64,000 nt of DNA from Planctomycetota bacterium (GCA_020638635.1 JACKIE010000005.1:1-64000); one strand, 5' to 3'; shown: positions 43,770 to 52,516, counted from the first letter of the stretch. Numbers and translations are program-made. Notes: generated by a model not told the origin, from the letters alone.

Positions 43770-44645
43770 ATGAAGACAGCCATACTGAGCGAACACTCGC
43801 GCCAGTTTGAACAGCTGCGCTTTGCCTACCCGGTCGTCAGTCGCCGAAGCCGGGGGCTCTCTCTCGGGTTGAACGTCAACCCCGACAAGGTCTGCAATTT
43901 CGACTGCCCCTATTGCCAGGTGGACCGCACGGTTCCGCCCCGCGACACCAAGGTTGACTTCGAGGTGATGCTGGCCGAGATCGACGGCCTGATGGCCTTG
44001 GCCGCCAGCGGCGCGATCTGGCAGCACCCGAAGTTTGCTGACACACCCCAGCACCTGCGCCGCCTGAACGACATCGCCTTCGCCGGCGACGGCGAGCCCA
44101 CCACCTACCCGCGCCTGGGCGAGGCCATCCGCGAAATCCACAAGCTGCGCCTCAAGCACAAGCTGCCCGAGGTCAAAATCATCGTGCTGACCAACGCCCT
44201 GCTGCTGAACAGGCCCGAGGTGCAGGCCGCACTTTCCGAGCTGAAGGCCGGGCCCTACGAAGTATGGGCCAAGCTGGACGCAGGTACACAACCCTACTTC
44301 GAGTTCATCGCCGGCCGCAAGCTGAGCCTGCAGCGCGTGGTGGACAACATCGCCGAGTGCGGGAAGGCGCTGGAACTAACAATCCAGAGCCTGTTTCCCA
44401 CAGTTGACGGCGAGGACCCCGGCGAGGCAGAAGTCAGCGCCCTGGCGGACCGCATCAACGAAATCCGCACGAAGGGCGGAAACTTGAGGCTGATCCAGGT
44501 TTACACCACGGCGCGCAGGCCGGCGCAGGACCGGATCGGCATGATAGAGGATCCGCGGCTGGATGAACTGGCCGCCGTGATAGCAGGAAAAGTGGACGTC
44601 CCCGTGGAGGTCTACTACGGAAGGCACTGGCAAACGTCCGATTAG
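43770..44645 (+). CDS. Radical SAM enzyme
   Basis: 291 residues. The [4Fe-4S]-binding CNFDCPYC motif (Cys42, 46, 49) and FAGDGEPTTYP (the SAM-binding GGE-like motif, here GDGEPT) are clear. The sequence GLSLGLNVNPDKVCNFDCPYC is typical of the COG0731-like Fe-S oxidoreductase group, whose members have varied or unknown roles. No SPASM domain. The ATG follows GCGCCGGA; a longer N-terminus has no family support. Its neighbours do not reveal a substrate. Confidence 0.85.
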   Translation: MKTAILSEHSRQFEQLRFAYPVVSRRSRGLSLGLNVNPDKVCNFDCPYCQVDRTVPPRDTKVDFEVMLAEIDGLMALAASGAIWQHPKFADTPQHLRRLNDIAFAGDGEPTTYPRLGEAIREIHKLRLKHKLPEVKIIVLTNALLLNRPEVQAALSELKAGPYEVWAKLDAGTQPYFEFIAGRKLSLQRVVDNIAECGKALELTIQSLFPTVDGEDPGEAEVSALADRINEIRTKGGNLRLIQVYTTARRPAQDRIGMIEDPRLDELAAVIAGKVDVPVEVYYGRHWQTSD

Positions 44646-44661
44646 ATTATCGGACACGGAT

Positions 44662-44753
44662 GGTGGCATGGGCGCCCTCGCCCATGTCGGCCCGCGGAGC
44701 GGGCCGAACCGGCGGAAAGCCCGCCACACACGGACGGGGGCGTCCGTGCCACC
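44662..44753. repeat. Multi-hairpin (cruciform) intergenic element
   Basis: Outer arms GGTGGCA (44662-44668) and TGCCACC (44747-44753) enclose CATGGGCG/CGCCCATG, GGCCCGC/GCGGGCC, GGCGG/CCGCC and CACGGACG/CGTCCGTG hairpins. It lies just before lpxB. A related layout is seen at 59426-59533. Confidence 0.8.
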
Positions 44754-44788
44754 GGCAGAAGGGGCAGGCAGCAACATAAGGAAGCACG

Positions 44789-45985
44789 ATGGGCAAACGA
44801 CCCAGAGTCTTCATCGTCGCCACCGAATCCAGCGGTGACAACTACGGCGCCGCTCTCGCCAGGCAGCTTCGCGACCTGCGCCCCGACGTCGAGATGTTCG
44901 GGCTCGGCGGCGGCAAGATGGAAAGCGCCGGCGTCACCCTGTTCAAGAACATGCTTGAGCACGCGGCCGTTGGCCTCGTCGAGGTGGTGCGCAGCCTACG
45001 CTTCTTCCTCGACACCATGGACGACCTGGTGCAGAAGGCCAAGGAGCTGCAGCCTGACGTGATCGTGCTGATCGACGCGCCGGACTTCAACCTGCGCATC
45101 GCGCCGCGGCTGAAGCAGCTGGATATCCCGATCGTGTACTACGTCAGCCCGCAGCTGTGGGCCTGGCGTGAGGGCCGGGTGGACCAGATCCGCAAATACA
45201 TCGACCGCATGCTGGTGATCTTCCCGTTCGAGACGGACTTCTACGCCAAGCACGGCATCGAGGCGCGCTTCGTAGGCCACCCGCTGCTGGACATCATCGA
45301 CCACGAGCAGATCAAGAAACGCGCCGAGGGCCTGCGCCACGGATTCAAGATACCGGCGAAGAAGAAGGTGGTGGGCCTGTTCCCAGGCTCACGCCGCGCC
45401 GAGGTCACGCGCCTGATGCCGCGCATGCTTGATGCCGCACGCGTCATCATGGAGCGCCGCAAGGACGTCATCTTCCTCGTAGGCTGCAGCCCCTGGTTCA
45501 ATCCGGAGCGCTACAAGGCCGCGATCGCCAACCATGAGGATCTGCCGCTGCGCGCCGTGCACGGCCGCAGCTACGAGGTGATGGCGCTGTCCGATTTCAG
45601 CCTGATCTGCAGCGGCACGGCGACGGTCGAAGCCGCCATCGTGGGCGCGCCCTTCCTGTGCACCTACCGCATGGCCTGGGCCAGCGCGCTGCTGGCGCAG
45701 GTGCTGGTGAGCTACGATTACGCCTGCATGGTCAACATCCTGGCCGGCAGGCAGGTGGTGCCGGAACTGCTTCAGCACCAGGCAGAGCCCCTGACGATGG
45801 GGTTGATCGCACTCGAGAGCATGGAGACGGGCGCGCCGAAGATGCGCGAAGAGCTGGCCGAGGTGGTGAAAACTCTCGGCGGAAAGGGAGCGTCACGCCG
45901 CGCGGCCGAGCAGGCCCTGAGCGTCGCCGGGTTGCGCCCCGTCTCCAGGCCCGTCAGCAGCGAAGTGCCCGCCGTGAAGGTCTGA
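44789..45985 (+). CDS. lpxB: Lipid-A-disaccharide synthase
   Basis: 398 residues, standard LpxB length. ATESSGDNYGAALARQL, GLGGGKMESAGV, IDAPDFNLRIA, YYVSPQLWAWREGR, FPFETDFY, FVGHPLLD, LLPGSR-like LFPGSRRAEV and CSGTATVEAAI are the family signature blocks. It joins UDP-2,3-diacylglucosamine and lipid X at the inner face of the inner membrane in lipid A synthesis. It indicates an LPS-bearing outer membrane. It is not clustered with lpxA/lpxD as in many proteobacteria. The start ATG follows AAGGAAGC. Confidence 0.97.
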   Translation: MGKRPRVFIVATESSGDNYGAALARQLRDLRPDVEMFGLGGGKMESAGVTLFKNMLEHAAVGLVEVVRSLRFFLDTMDDLVQKAKELQPDVIVLIDAPDFNLRIAPRLKQLDIPIVYYVSPQLWAWREGRVDQIRKYIDRMLVIFPFETDFYAKHGIEARFVGHPLLDIIDHEQIKKRAEGLRHGFKIPAKKKVVGLFPGSRRAEVTRLMPRMLDAARVIMERRKDVIFLVGCSPWFNPERYKAAIANHEDLPLRAVHGRSYEVMALSDFSLICSGTATVEAAIVGAPFLCTYRMAWASALLAQVLVSYDYACMVNILAGRQVVPELLQHQAEPLTMGLIALESMETGAPKMREELAEVVKTLGGKGASRRAAEQALSVAGLRPVSRPVSSEVPAVKV

Positions 45986-46146
45986 TGCGCTGCAACCAAC
46001 TGTCGCCCGCGGCTGCCGGTTCTGGTGTTGTTCCCGACCGTGGTCGCGGGCGACGGACTTCCGGGAGTTGCGCGCCGGGGCGTCGGGCTGCCGCCATGAC
46101 ATCTTTGCGGCTGGATGCTACTCTAGTTTGATCCTGGAGACGAACG

Positions 46147-46536
46147 GTGGCTGCGACGTGGGCATTGCTGGTTGTTCAGCTCGATGCGGCGGACCCGCAA
46201 CGCACGGAGTTCTGCGCGGCCGTTGACCTCACAGGCTGGAGCCGCATCGAGGGCATGGAAGGCTGCTGGTACGGACGCCTGGGTCGCATGAACTGGCGTC
46301 AGGCGATTGCCAACGTCGAGCGCATGCTGGAGATCGCGGCCCTCACCTCCAACGTGGATTCGGAGATCCCGTTCGTGGTGCATACCGGCGAAAGCGCGCC
46401 CCACTTCGGACGGGTGGAAGCGGCCGGCGACCTGACGAAAACCGTCAGGCCGATGCGCCGCAAAGTGATGACCAAGCGCCTGCCGGTCGAAACGCAGCGC
46501 ATCCGCAAGCCGGACGTTCCGACGAAGAAGCTCTAG
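46147..46536 (+). CDS. Hypothetical protein
   Basis: 129 residues from a GTG start; GGAG lies about eight bases upstream. No signal peptide or membrane segment; the C-terminus is basic (MRRKVMTKRLPVETQRIRKP). The text WALLVVQLDAADPQRTEFCAAVDL and EIPFVVHTGESAPHFGRVEAA suggests a small alpha/beta fold. No family recognised. It converges on the pseudo-receiver gene with only eight bases between stops. Confidence 0.65.
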   Translation: MAATWALLVVQLDAADPQRTEFCAAVDLTGWSRIEGMEGCWYGRLGRMNWRQAIANVERMLEIAALTSNVDSEIPFVVHTGESAPHFGRVEAAGDLTKTVRPMRRKVMTKRLPVETQRIRKPDVPTKKL

Positions 46537-46544
46537 GCTTCCGT

Positions 46545-47159
46545 TCACACGCTCTTGCTGCCGTCCCAGGTGGGTTCATCCGGTGGCTTTGTCGGGTCCG
46601 GCTCGGGCGCGGGGGCGATGTCGTCGCTGGCAAAGTCCTGCACGTCGGGCTGCGACAGGCGCTGCTTGGCCGCTTCCTCCGACATGGCCATGTACTTGTT
46701 CGAGGCTGAGCGCAGGCGTTCCTGGATCTGGATCTGTTTCTGCTTTCGCAACTGGCTTTCGCGTCGGGCGTTCTCCCACTTCTCGATCAGCGCCCTGATA
46801 GCCGCAAGCAGCGCGGCGCCGTCGAACGTGCCGTCCAGCACCTGCACGATACCCAGCGTAGCGCGCTGCTGCTCCAGCGCCGCGCTCAGCGGGCCGCTGA
46901 GCAGGATCAGGGGTACCGGGCGCGAAGCCGCCAGCTCGGCCATGTTTTTCACGGCCTGCATGGCGGGCACCGGCACCAGGCCGGCTTCAAAGACCAGGAT
47001 GTGCGGATTGACCTGGCCGATCGCGGCCAGCGCCTGGCGCGCGCCGCTCACCGCCTTGGCGCGCAGTCCGGACTGCTCGCTCAGCAGCTTGCCTGCCTGG
47101 GCCCCGACGGTCTCGGAGGCGACGACCAGCACTCCGTGTGTAATGCTTTCCGTTGCCAT
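46545..47159 (-). CDS. Pseudo-receiver (CheY-like) protein with Glu at the phosphoacceptor site
   Basis: 204 residues. An N-terminal receiver-like domain (about 8-120: VLVVASETVGAQAGKLL, PHILVFEAGLVPVPAMQAV, PLILLSGPL) has a Glu (about 58) where the conserved phosphorylated Asp normally stands, and lacks the acidic pair and the canonical Lys context. It is therefore likely unphosphorylated or permanently phosphomimetic. A coiled-coil linker (about 125-165) and an acidic Pro-rich tail follow. No output domain. The assignment to the CheY fold is by pattern only. Confidence 0.6.
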   Translation of the reverse strand: MATESITHGVLVVASETVGAQAGKLLSEQSGLRAKAVSGARQALAAIGQVNPHILVFEAGLVPVPAMQAVKNMAELAASRPVPLILLSGPLSAALEQQRATLGIVQVLDGTFDGAALLAAIRALIEKWENARRESQLRKQKQIQIQERLRSASNKYMAMSEEAAKQRLSQPDVQDFASDDIAPAPEPDPTKPPDEPTWDGSKSV

Positions 47160-47210
47160 GGTCCTCTTTTGCGAAAGAACGGCCCGCGACTCAAGTGGTA
47201 ATGACGCCGT

Positions 47211-47774
47211 TCACTCGCCCTTCATCAACAGTTCCAGGTCGTGCCGCAGATTGGCGCGCGCCTCCTGCTCCAGGGGCCGGCCCCAGGGCGTCCAGAAGAT
47301 CCGCTCGCGGTCCAGCATGGTGTTCAGCCAGGCTCCGCGCCCCGCGTTCCAGTCCGCTTCGCTGACCTGCGCGAACTCCTGCCGGATGTTGCGCCCGTTG
47401 CGCTGGTAGCTCTCCCAGCTTCCGCCTAGTGTTGACAGGTCAAGATCAATCACCTGCTTTGATTCCTCAATGCTCGGCACGTGGCCGCAGGTATCCAGCA
47501 CGATGCGCTCCACGACCTGCACGCGCTCGCGGCTCCAGCCCAGCGCGGAAAGACGTTTCACGGCCAGTTCCGCGCTGTCGGATTCGTTGGTTTTGCTGCC
47601 CGGACGGTAGATCGCGTCATGGAACCAGATCGCCATCACCTGCTCGTCGGAAAGCCCCAGCGCCGCGCCCTTGCACAGCATGTCGGCGATGTGCCGCAGG
47701 TCGTGGTAGCGGCGGTGCGGCTCGGTGTAGAGGCGCGTCAGCTCGATCAGCAGCGAGACTTCCATGGTTTCCAT
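47211..47774 (-). CDS. HD-domain metal-dependent phosphohydrolase
   Basis: 187 residues. Motifs RRYHDLRHI (His24, His28) and the HD pair WFHDAIY (52-53) fit the COG4339-like predicted HD hydrolases. The substrate is unknown; relatives act on nucleotides or phosphoesters. It contains a TTGACNNGTCAA palindrome copy (47432-47443) encoding Leu-Asp-Leu-Ser. It begins METMEV; Met4 is an alternative start. It lies upstream of the pseudo-receiver gene on the same strand, separated by about 50 bases. Confidence 0.85.
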   Translation of the reverse strand: METMEVSLLIELTRLYTEPHRRYHDLRHIADMLCKGAALGLSDEQVMAIWFHDAIYRPGSKTNESDSAELAVKRLSALGWSRERVQVVERIVLDTCGHVPSIEESKQVIDLDLSTLGGSWESYQRNGRNIRQEFAQVSEADWNAGRGAWLNTMLDRERIFWTPWGRPLEQEARANLRHDLELLMKGE

Positions 47775-47807
47775 TCTAGTCGCGGCACGGGGTTCCGGAA
47801 TGCAGTA

Positions 47808-48689
47808 CTACCTGCCGGGCCACGGCAAAGGGTCCAGGCCTCGCCCCTCTGAGGAAGTCGCATGGCAGTCGCGGCAGGCCTGCGTGATCGCCTTGTACTG
47901 TTCGCCTACTTCCTCGGGCTTGCCCTCGGAAGCCAGGCGCGCGATGTTCAGGGCCCGCCGCTCAATGCCGCGCCAGGTATCAAGTTGTTTTTCCACCGGC
48001 TTGTGCAGCTCGCCGGTCAGCCTCAGCGCCTCGCCGTCTTGCTTTTCCGCGATGGCGGCCTCCGCGGCCAGCATCATCCCCGCCATCTTCTGCATCGAGG
48101 CGCGGACCGGCGCGGGGGCAGTGAACACCTGTTCGCCCCAGGGTTCGTCGCCGAAGACGTCCTGGCTGTCACGCCAGCCTTTCAGCGTGTCCGGCGTGAA
48201 CGACCGGCCTTGCCAAGGCCAGTACTGGTAGTGGCAGGCGCCGCAGGTGCGATGCGCCAGGTTGTTCTGCTCCGCGGCAAGGCTCCAGTCGCCGGCCTTG
48301 ACCGCATTGGCGCTTTCGCGGTTGGCGTCGCGGATGGTCTGCCAGTAGCCGGCCAGGCTGCCGGCGCGGCGCGCCAGGTCGGTGGCGATGTCCCGCAGCA
48401 TGCCCAGGTCAGCCACCTCGGGGTGGTACGAGTTGCCGATGATCAGGCCGCAGTCGATCCACATGGAGCGCATTTCCGTTCTCAGCGGCGCGTGCGTGGT
48501 CCACTCCGCGAACGGATGCGGCGCGGGCGTCTCCGCCTTTCGCGGCGCGGCTTCAGCCGGGGCATTGCCCGGCGCGTTGCCGACGACGGGCTCGTTGTTG
48601 GCCGCGTTGCAGCCGATCAGCGCGCAGCCCAACGCCAGCGCGCCGAGCACCCAAGCGGCCAGGTTGATGCGGGTCTCATTCATCGCCAT
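47808..48689 (-). CDS. Dihaem c-type cytochrome lipoprotein
   Basis: 293 residues. Lipobox ALIGC near residue 27, then an Ala/Pro-rich linker, then a helical domain with two CxxCH haem sites, CGACH (about 148) and CRDCH (about 272). It shares the segment MRSMWIDCG and overall layout with the gene just upstream (48676-49548), so they are tandem paralogues. Its start overlaps the upstream stop by about 14 bases (an internal ATG at 48683 is also possible), indicating coupled translation. Probably a periplasmic or outer-membrane-anchored electron carrier; its redox partner is not in the window. Confidence 0.85.
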   Translation of the reverse strand: MAMNETRINLAAWVLGALALGCALIGCNAANNEPVVGNAPGNAPAEAAPRKAETPAPHPFAEWTTHAPLRTEMRSMWIDCGLIIGNSYHPEVADLGMLRDIATDLARRAGSLAGYWQTIRDANRESANAVKAGDWSLAAEQNNLAHRTCGACHYQYWPWQGRSFTPDTLKGWRDSQDVFGDEPWGEQVFTAPAPVRASMQKMAGMMLAAEAAIAEKQDGEALRLTGELHKPVEKQLDTWRGIERRALNIARLASEGKPEEVGEQYKAITQACRDCHATSSEGRGLDPLPWPGR

Positions 48690-49548
48690 GCTTCCATGCC
48701 AGTGGATTCAGCGGCATGCGCTGATCCTTCACGTAATGGGTGTGGCAGTCGATGCAGCTCTGGGTCAGCTTCGCGTAGTGCCCCTCCACGCCATCGACGC
48801 GGTTGTTTGCCGCCAGCTCCGCGATCGCCCGGGCCTGCCCCTCGATGGCGCGCCAGAACTGCAGCTGCACGTTCGCAACCCGGTGCACGGCGGCCGACGC
48901 GTCCAGCACGCGGTTCGCGTTGTGGTTCTCGATCCCTCGCACCGACTGGTTCAACCCGCGCATCATGGTGAACATCAGCTCAATGAAAGGCTGCGGCGCC
49001 GAGAGCGTGATGTCGGCCGTGGGTACGTCGTCGGCCGTGTTGCGGTTGTACAGCCAGCCCTCGATGGTGGCCGGGCGGAAGCCGCGGGTGTGCTGCGACC
49101 AGTTCTCGATGTGGCAGTCGGTGCACGAGCTCCAGATGCGCTGCGACTGGTAGCGCGCCTCGAACCAGTCGCCCTCCTTGGCCTTGGCCGCCATGGCACG
49201 GTTCTGGTCGCGGATCGCCTCCCACATATCGGCGAAGCTGTCAGCCTTGCGGGCGATGTCCTCGGCGCTGCCCTCCAGCGAGTCGAAGTCGCACAGGCCG
49301 CTGCCTTCCACGTTGCGAACGATCATGCCGCAGTCGATCCACATGCTGCGCATCTTCAGGCGCATGGGCGACTGGGCGAGCCAGTCCTGCAGCGGGTCTG
49401 GCACGTCTACCTGCGCGGGCGACGGCAGGCTGGGCGCCGGGGCGGCGACCGGCGCCGGGCGTTCCGGCGGCGGCTCTTGCGAATTGCAGCCCAGCACCAG
49501 GCAGGTGCAGGCCGCAAGCAGCAGGCTCAGGGCGATCAGCGCGCGCAT
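48676..49548 (-). CDS. Dihaem c-type cytochrome lipoprotein, paralogue
   Basis: 290 residues. Lipobox LVLGC, Pro/Ala linker, then CTDCH (about 145) and CIDCH (about 267) haem-binding motifs, spaced as in its downstream paralogue. Both paralogues contain MRSMWIDCG[ML]I[VI] about 60-70 residues in; its Met or Cys might be a haem ligand or structural. It is the first gene of the pair and runs into the second with overlap. It resembles cytochrome c'-like four-helix dihaem proteins by length and helical content, but the exact family is unclear. Confidence 0.85.
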   Translation of the reverse strand: MRALIALSLLLAACTCLVLGCNSQEPPPERPAPVAAPAPSLPSPAQVDVPDPLQDWLAQSPMRLKMRSMWIDCGMIVRNVEGSGLCDFDSLEGSAEDIARKADSFADMWEAIRDQNRAMAAKAKEGDWFEARYQSQRIWSSCTDCHIENWSQHTRGFRPATIEGWLYNRNTADDVPTADITLSAPQPFIELMFTMMRGLNQSVRGIENHNANRVLDASAAVHRVANVQLQFWRAIEGQARAIAELAANNRVDGVEGHYAKLTQSCIDCHTHYVKDQRMPLNPLAWKHGDE

Positions 49549-49614
49549 GGCGGCAGTCTAGAAACCTGCGCCCCGGGCGCGACAGGGCAGCCGGCCGCGA
49601 CTATAGTCCCGCCC

Positions 49615-50433
49615 ATGCAGGAGCCGCAGAGCATCCACCCCAGCCACGCCTGGCGCGACCTGAAGACCCATAGCCTGCCGCTGCTGGTGCTGGCCTTCAC
49701 GGCCGTAGTGCTTGCCATCACCGAGTACGTCTTCCTGGCCGGCAACTTTGCGAAGCTGTTCCCGCAGGAGATCCGTCTGTACGCGCCCGGCGTGGCCTAC
49801 GGCAACTGGGCCTCCGTTCCGGCGGGCAGGCAAGCGCCCTGGTGGGGGGTTCTGCTGCCCTGGGCCTGGTGGATCGGCGGAGTGATGGTGCTGTGGGTGG
49901 CGCTGCCTTCGGTGCTTGCAGTGAAGTACAAGTTCAGGTTGGTGGACCTGGGCCTGCGCACCCGGGGCCTGCTGCCGAAGTTGTGGGTGTATGGCGTGCT
50001 GTACGCCGTCGTGATGATCGGCGTGCTGTGGGCCAGCACGCAGGAGGGCTTCACGCGCACCTACCCGATGCTCAAGCCTTGGTACTGCGAGCGCTGGACC
50101 TGGGCGGTGCTGCTGAGCTGGTGGGCGCTGTACGCCCTGCAATTCTTCGCTGTCGAGTTCTTCTTCCGGGGCTGGATGCTGTTCACCCTCGAGAAAGAAC
50201 TGGGCATGGCGGCCGTGGCCGTGATGATCGTGCCCTACTGTATGATTCACTTCCACAAGCCGCTGCCGGAGGCGCTGGGCGCGGTGGTGGCCGGCGTGGT
50301 GCTGGGCTGGCTGGCCCTGCGCACGCGCAGCATCTGGGGCGGCTGGCTGGTGCACGTGGCGATCGCGATCAGCATGGACGTGCTCAGCCTCATGAAAGGC
50401 GATTACGGCCTTCCCAAAGTGTTCGGCCCGTAG
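49615..50433 (+). CDS. CPBP-family intramembrane metalloprotease
   Basis: 272 residues with about eight hydrophobic segments. Diagnostic motifs are VEFFFRG (the EExxxR-type motif 1, here with one Glu, about 180-186), MIHFHKPLPEALGA (motif 2 with His) and LVHVAIAISMD (motif 3 with His and Asp). CPBP (Abi) proteases cleave within membranes; some process CAAX proteins, and others, the myxosortases, process MYXO-CTERM proteins. Two proteins in this window carry such a C-terminal signal, so that role is considered. It is divergent from the dihaem cytochromes with a 66-base gap. Confidence 0.85.
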   Translation: MQEPQSIHPSHAWRDLKTHSLPLLVLAFTAVVLAITEYVFLAGNFAKLFPQEIRLYAPGVAYGNWASVPAGRQAPWWGVLLPWAWWIGGVMVLWVALPSVLAVKYKFRLVDLGLRTRGLLPKLWVYGVLYAVVMIGVLWASTQEGFTRTYPMLKPWYCERWTWAVLLSWWALYALQFFAVEFFFRGWMLFTLEKELGMAAVAVMIVPYCMIHFHKPLPEALGAVVAGVVLGWLALRTRSIWGGWLVHVAIAISMDVLSLMKGDYGLPKVFGP

Positions 50434-50485
50434 GAGCCAATCACCGGCCATGGCTCGGCCGCTTGATTTCCCGTATCGTTCCGCC

Positions 50486-52084
50486 ATGGCAGTGATCCGG
50501 CTCTACAACCTGAACGTCAGCCTGGATGATGACTTCGAGCGCGCCCTCAAGCGCGAGGCGGCGAAGCGCGTTGGTCTTGACGCGTCAACTGTGCGGCTGG
50601 TTAAGCGCGGGGTGGACGCCCGCGAGCGCACACCGCGCTACAACTGCACCGCCGACGTCGAGTTGCCGGCAGGCGCTGACCTGGATCGCCTGCTGCGCGA
50701 CATCGGCTCCAACGCCGCCATCCCTGAGCCCACGCCGCCGCTCACGGCCGTGCCCGGCGCGCAGCCGTTGAAAGGCCGCGTGGTGGTGGTTGGCTCCGGC
50801 CCGGCCGGCGGCTTTGCCGCCTATGTGCTGGCCCTGAACGGCTATCGGCCGCTATTGATTGAGCGCGGCAAGCCGGCCCTGGAGCGCCTGCGCCAGATCG
50901 GGCGCTGGAACGCCGGTGTGGTCGAGCTGGACCCCGAAAACAACGCCCTGTTCGGCGAAGGCGGCGCCGGCAGCTTCAGCGACGGCAAGCTGTATACCAG
51001 CAGCCGGCGCGACCCGTTCGTGCCGCGCATCCTGGAAACCTTCGTCGAGTGCGGCGCGCCGGAGCGCATCCTGACCGATGCCGCGCCTCACGTCGGCACG
51101 GACATCCTGTCGCGCGTGGTGGTGAAGCTGCGCGACAAGATCATCGCGCTCGGCGGCGAATTCCGCTTCAACGCCAAGCTGACCGACGTGACGCTGAGCA
51201 ACGGCCATGTCAGCGCGATCACAGTCAACGGCAGCGAACATATTGACGTGTCAAGTGTAGTGCTCGCCCCCGGCCACTCCGCGCGCGACACCTACGAGAT
51301 GCTGCTGGCCCGCGGAGTGCTGCTTGAGCCCAAGCCCTTCCAGCTTGGCGTGCGCATCGAGCACGCCCAGGAGCTTATCGACAAGGCGCAGCTCGGCCGC
51401 TATTCACGCGACAGGCGCCTGGCGCCCGCCAGCTACGACGTCGCCTGCCACGCGGGCGGGCTTGACCTGTTCAGCTTCTGCATGTGTCCGGGCGGCATCA
51501 CCATGGCGGCCGTCAGCGAGCCCGGCTGCCTGAACACGAATGGCATGAGTTTCAGCCCCCGCGCCAGCGGCTACGCCAACAGCGCGCTGGTGACGACTTT
51601 CCAGCCCGCGGACTTCGGTCTCAAGCCCCTGGACGGCGTGGAGTTTCAGCGGCGATACGAGCGCGCGGCCTTTGCCTCCGGTGGGGGAGACTACGCGGCG
51701 CCCGCCCAGCCCGTGTCCCACTACCTGCGCGGCCTGCACTCGCCCCGCAACATGCGCGGGACGTACGCGAGAGGCCGCAAGTACGCGGCGTTGGCGGAGC
51801 TGCTGCCGGAGAAGCTGAACAAGGCGCTGCGCGCGAACCTTCCGGAGTTCGACAAGCGCATTCGCGGGTTCCTCAGTGATTCGGGCATCCTGCACGCGAT
51901 CGAGGCCCGGGCATCAAGCCCCGTGCGCATCACGCGCAATCCGGGATCGCGCGAGTCAGTCAACACCGAGGGCCTGTACCCCGCAGGCGAAGGCGCCGGC
52001 TACGCGGGCGGCATCATGAGCGCGGCCCTGGATGGTATTCATTCAGCGCTGGCGATTGTGGCGAAGCATGCGAAGCCGGACTAG
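50486..52084 (+). CDS. FAD/NAD(P)-dependent oxidoreductase (COG2509-like)
   Basis: 532 residues. N-terminal region (1-95) with MAVIRLYNLNVSLDDDFERAL, then the Rossmann motif VVVVGSGPAGGFAAYVLALNGY (GxGxxG), LFGEGGAGSFSDGKLYT, and a C-terminal GAGYAGGIMSAALDG FAD motif. Such flavoproteins are called uncharacterised FAD-dependent dehydrogenases. Two TTGACNNGTCAA palindromes lie in frame at 50577-50588 and 51243-51254. An in-frame ATG 12 codons upstream is possible; the shorter start fits the family. The stop overlaps the stop of the convergent monooxygenase gene by four bases. Confidence 0.85.
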   Translation: MAVIRLYNLNVSLDDDFERALKREAAKRVGLDASTVRLVKRGVDARERTPRYNCTADVELPAGADLDRLLRDIGSNAAIPEPTPPLTAVPGAQPLKGRVVVVGSGPAGGFAAYVLALNGYRPLLIERGKPALERLRQIGRWNAGVVELDPENNALFGEGGAGSFSDGKLYTSSRRDPFVPRILETFVECGAPERILTDAAPHVGTDILSRVVVKLRDKIIALGGEFRFNAKLTDVTLSNGHVSAITVNGSEHIDVSSVVLAPGHSARDTYEMLLARGVLLEPKPFQLGVRIEHAQELIDKAQLGRYSRDRRLAPASYDVACHAGGLDLFSFCMCPGGITMAAVSEPGCLNTNGMSFSPRASGYANSALVTTFQPADFGLKPLDGVEFQRRYERAAFASGGGDYAAPAQPVSHYLRGLHSPRNMRGTYARGRKYAALAELLPEKLNKALRANLPEFDKRIRGFLSDSGILHAIEARASSPVRITRNPGSRESVNTEGLYPAGEGAGYAGGIMSAALDGIHSALAIVAKHAKPD

Positions 52085-52383
52085 AGCCACGGGGCGGTGC
52101 TGATCATCTCGTACAGGCTGATCTCGACTCCGTGGGCGAGCAGGCCAGGCTGCTTGGCGCCCCAGGCTTTCATGTGGGGCGAGGCCGCATGGGCGTCCAG
52201 GGCCGCGCGGCTGGTCCAGTTTTCGTAGAACAAGAACACTGCCGGCTCAGTCTGCGAGCGGTGCAGGTCGTAGTTCAGGCAGCCGTCTTCACGGCGCGTC
52301 GCATCCACCAGCTTGAGCAACTCGGCTTCCACTTCGTTTTCGCAATCCGGCTTGGCGCGGACCTTGGCAATCACAGTCAGCAT
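52081..52383 (-). CDS. Antibiotic biosynthesis monooxygenase (ABM/YgiN-like) protein
   Basis: 100 residues. The ABM fold signature is LTVIAKVRAKPDCENEVEAELLKLV, REDGCLNYDLHRS, PAVFLFYENWTSRAALDAHAASPHMKAW, read in parts. Small cofactor-free dimers of this family oxidise quinols or other aromatics. The start MLTVIAKV follows GGAGGAAACG. An upstream in-frame extension runs into the neighbouring repeat and is rejected. Confidence 0.9.
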   Translation of the reverse strand: MLTVIAKVRAKPDCENEVEAELLKLVDATRREDGCLNYDLHRSQTEPAVFLFYENWTSRAALDAHAASPHMKAWGAKQPGLLAHGVEISLYEMISTAPWL

Positions 52384-52419
52384 CGTTTCCTCCGTCGCCT
52401 GTATACAACTGCAACTGCT

Positions 52420-52505
52420 TTTACGCGAAGCAGCGAAGGGGGCGAAGGACGCGAAGACCCGCATCGCCGCTTCAAGACTTCGTTCCTTCGCTTCTTCGTG
52501 TTCCA
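52420..52505. repeat. GCGAAG-rich inverted tandem repeats
   Basis: The stretch about 52420-52457, with repeats of GCGAAG (GCGAAGCAGCGAAGGGGG), is matched inversely by CTTCG units at about 52471-52500 (TTCGCTTCTTCG). A similar inverted pair with CCACGAAG units is seen at 55140-55218. Confidence 0.7.
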
Positions 52506-52516
52506 CCAAATAGAAA

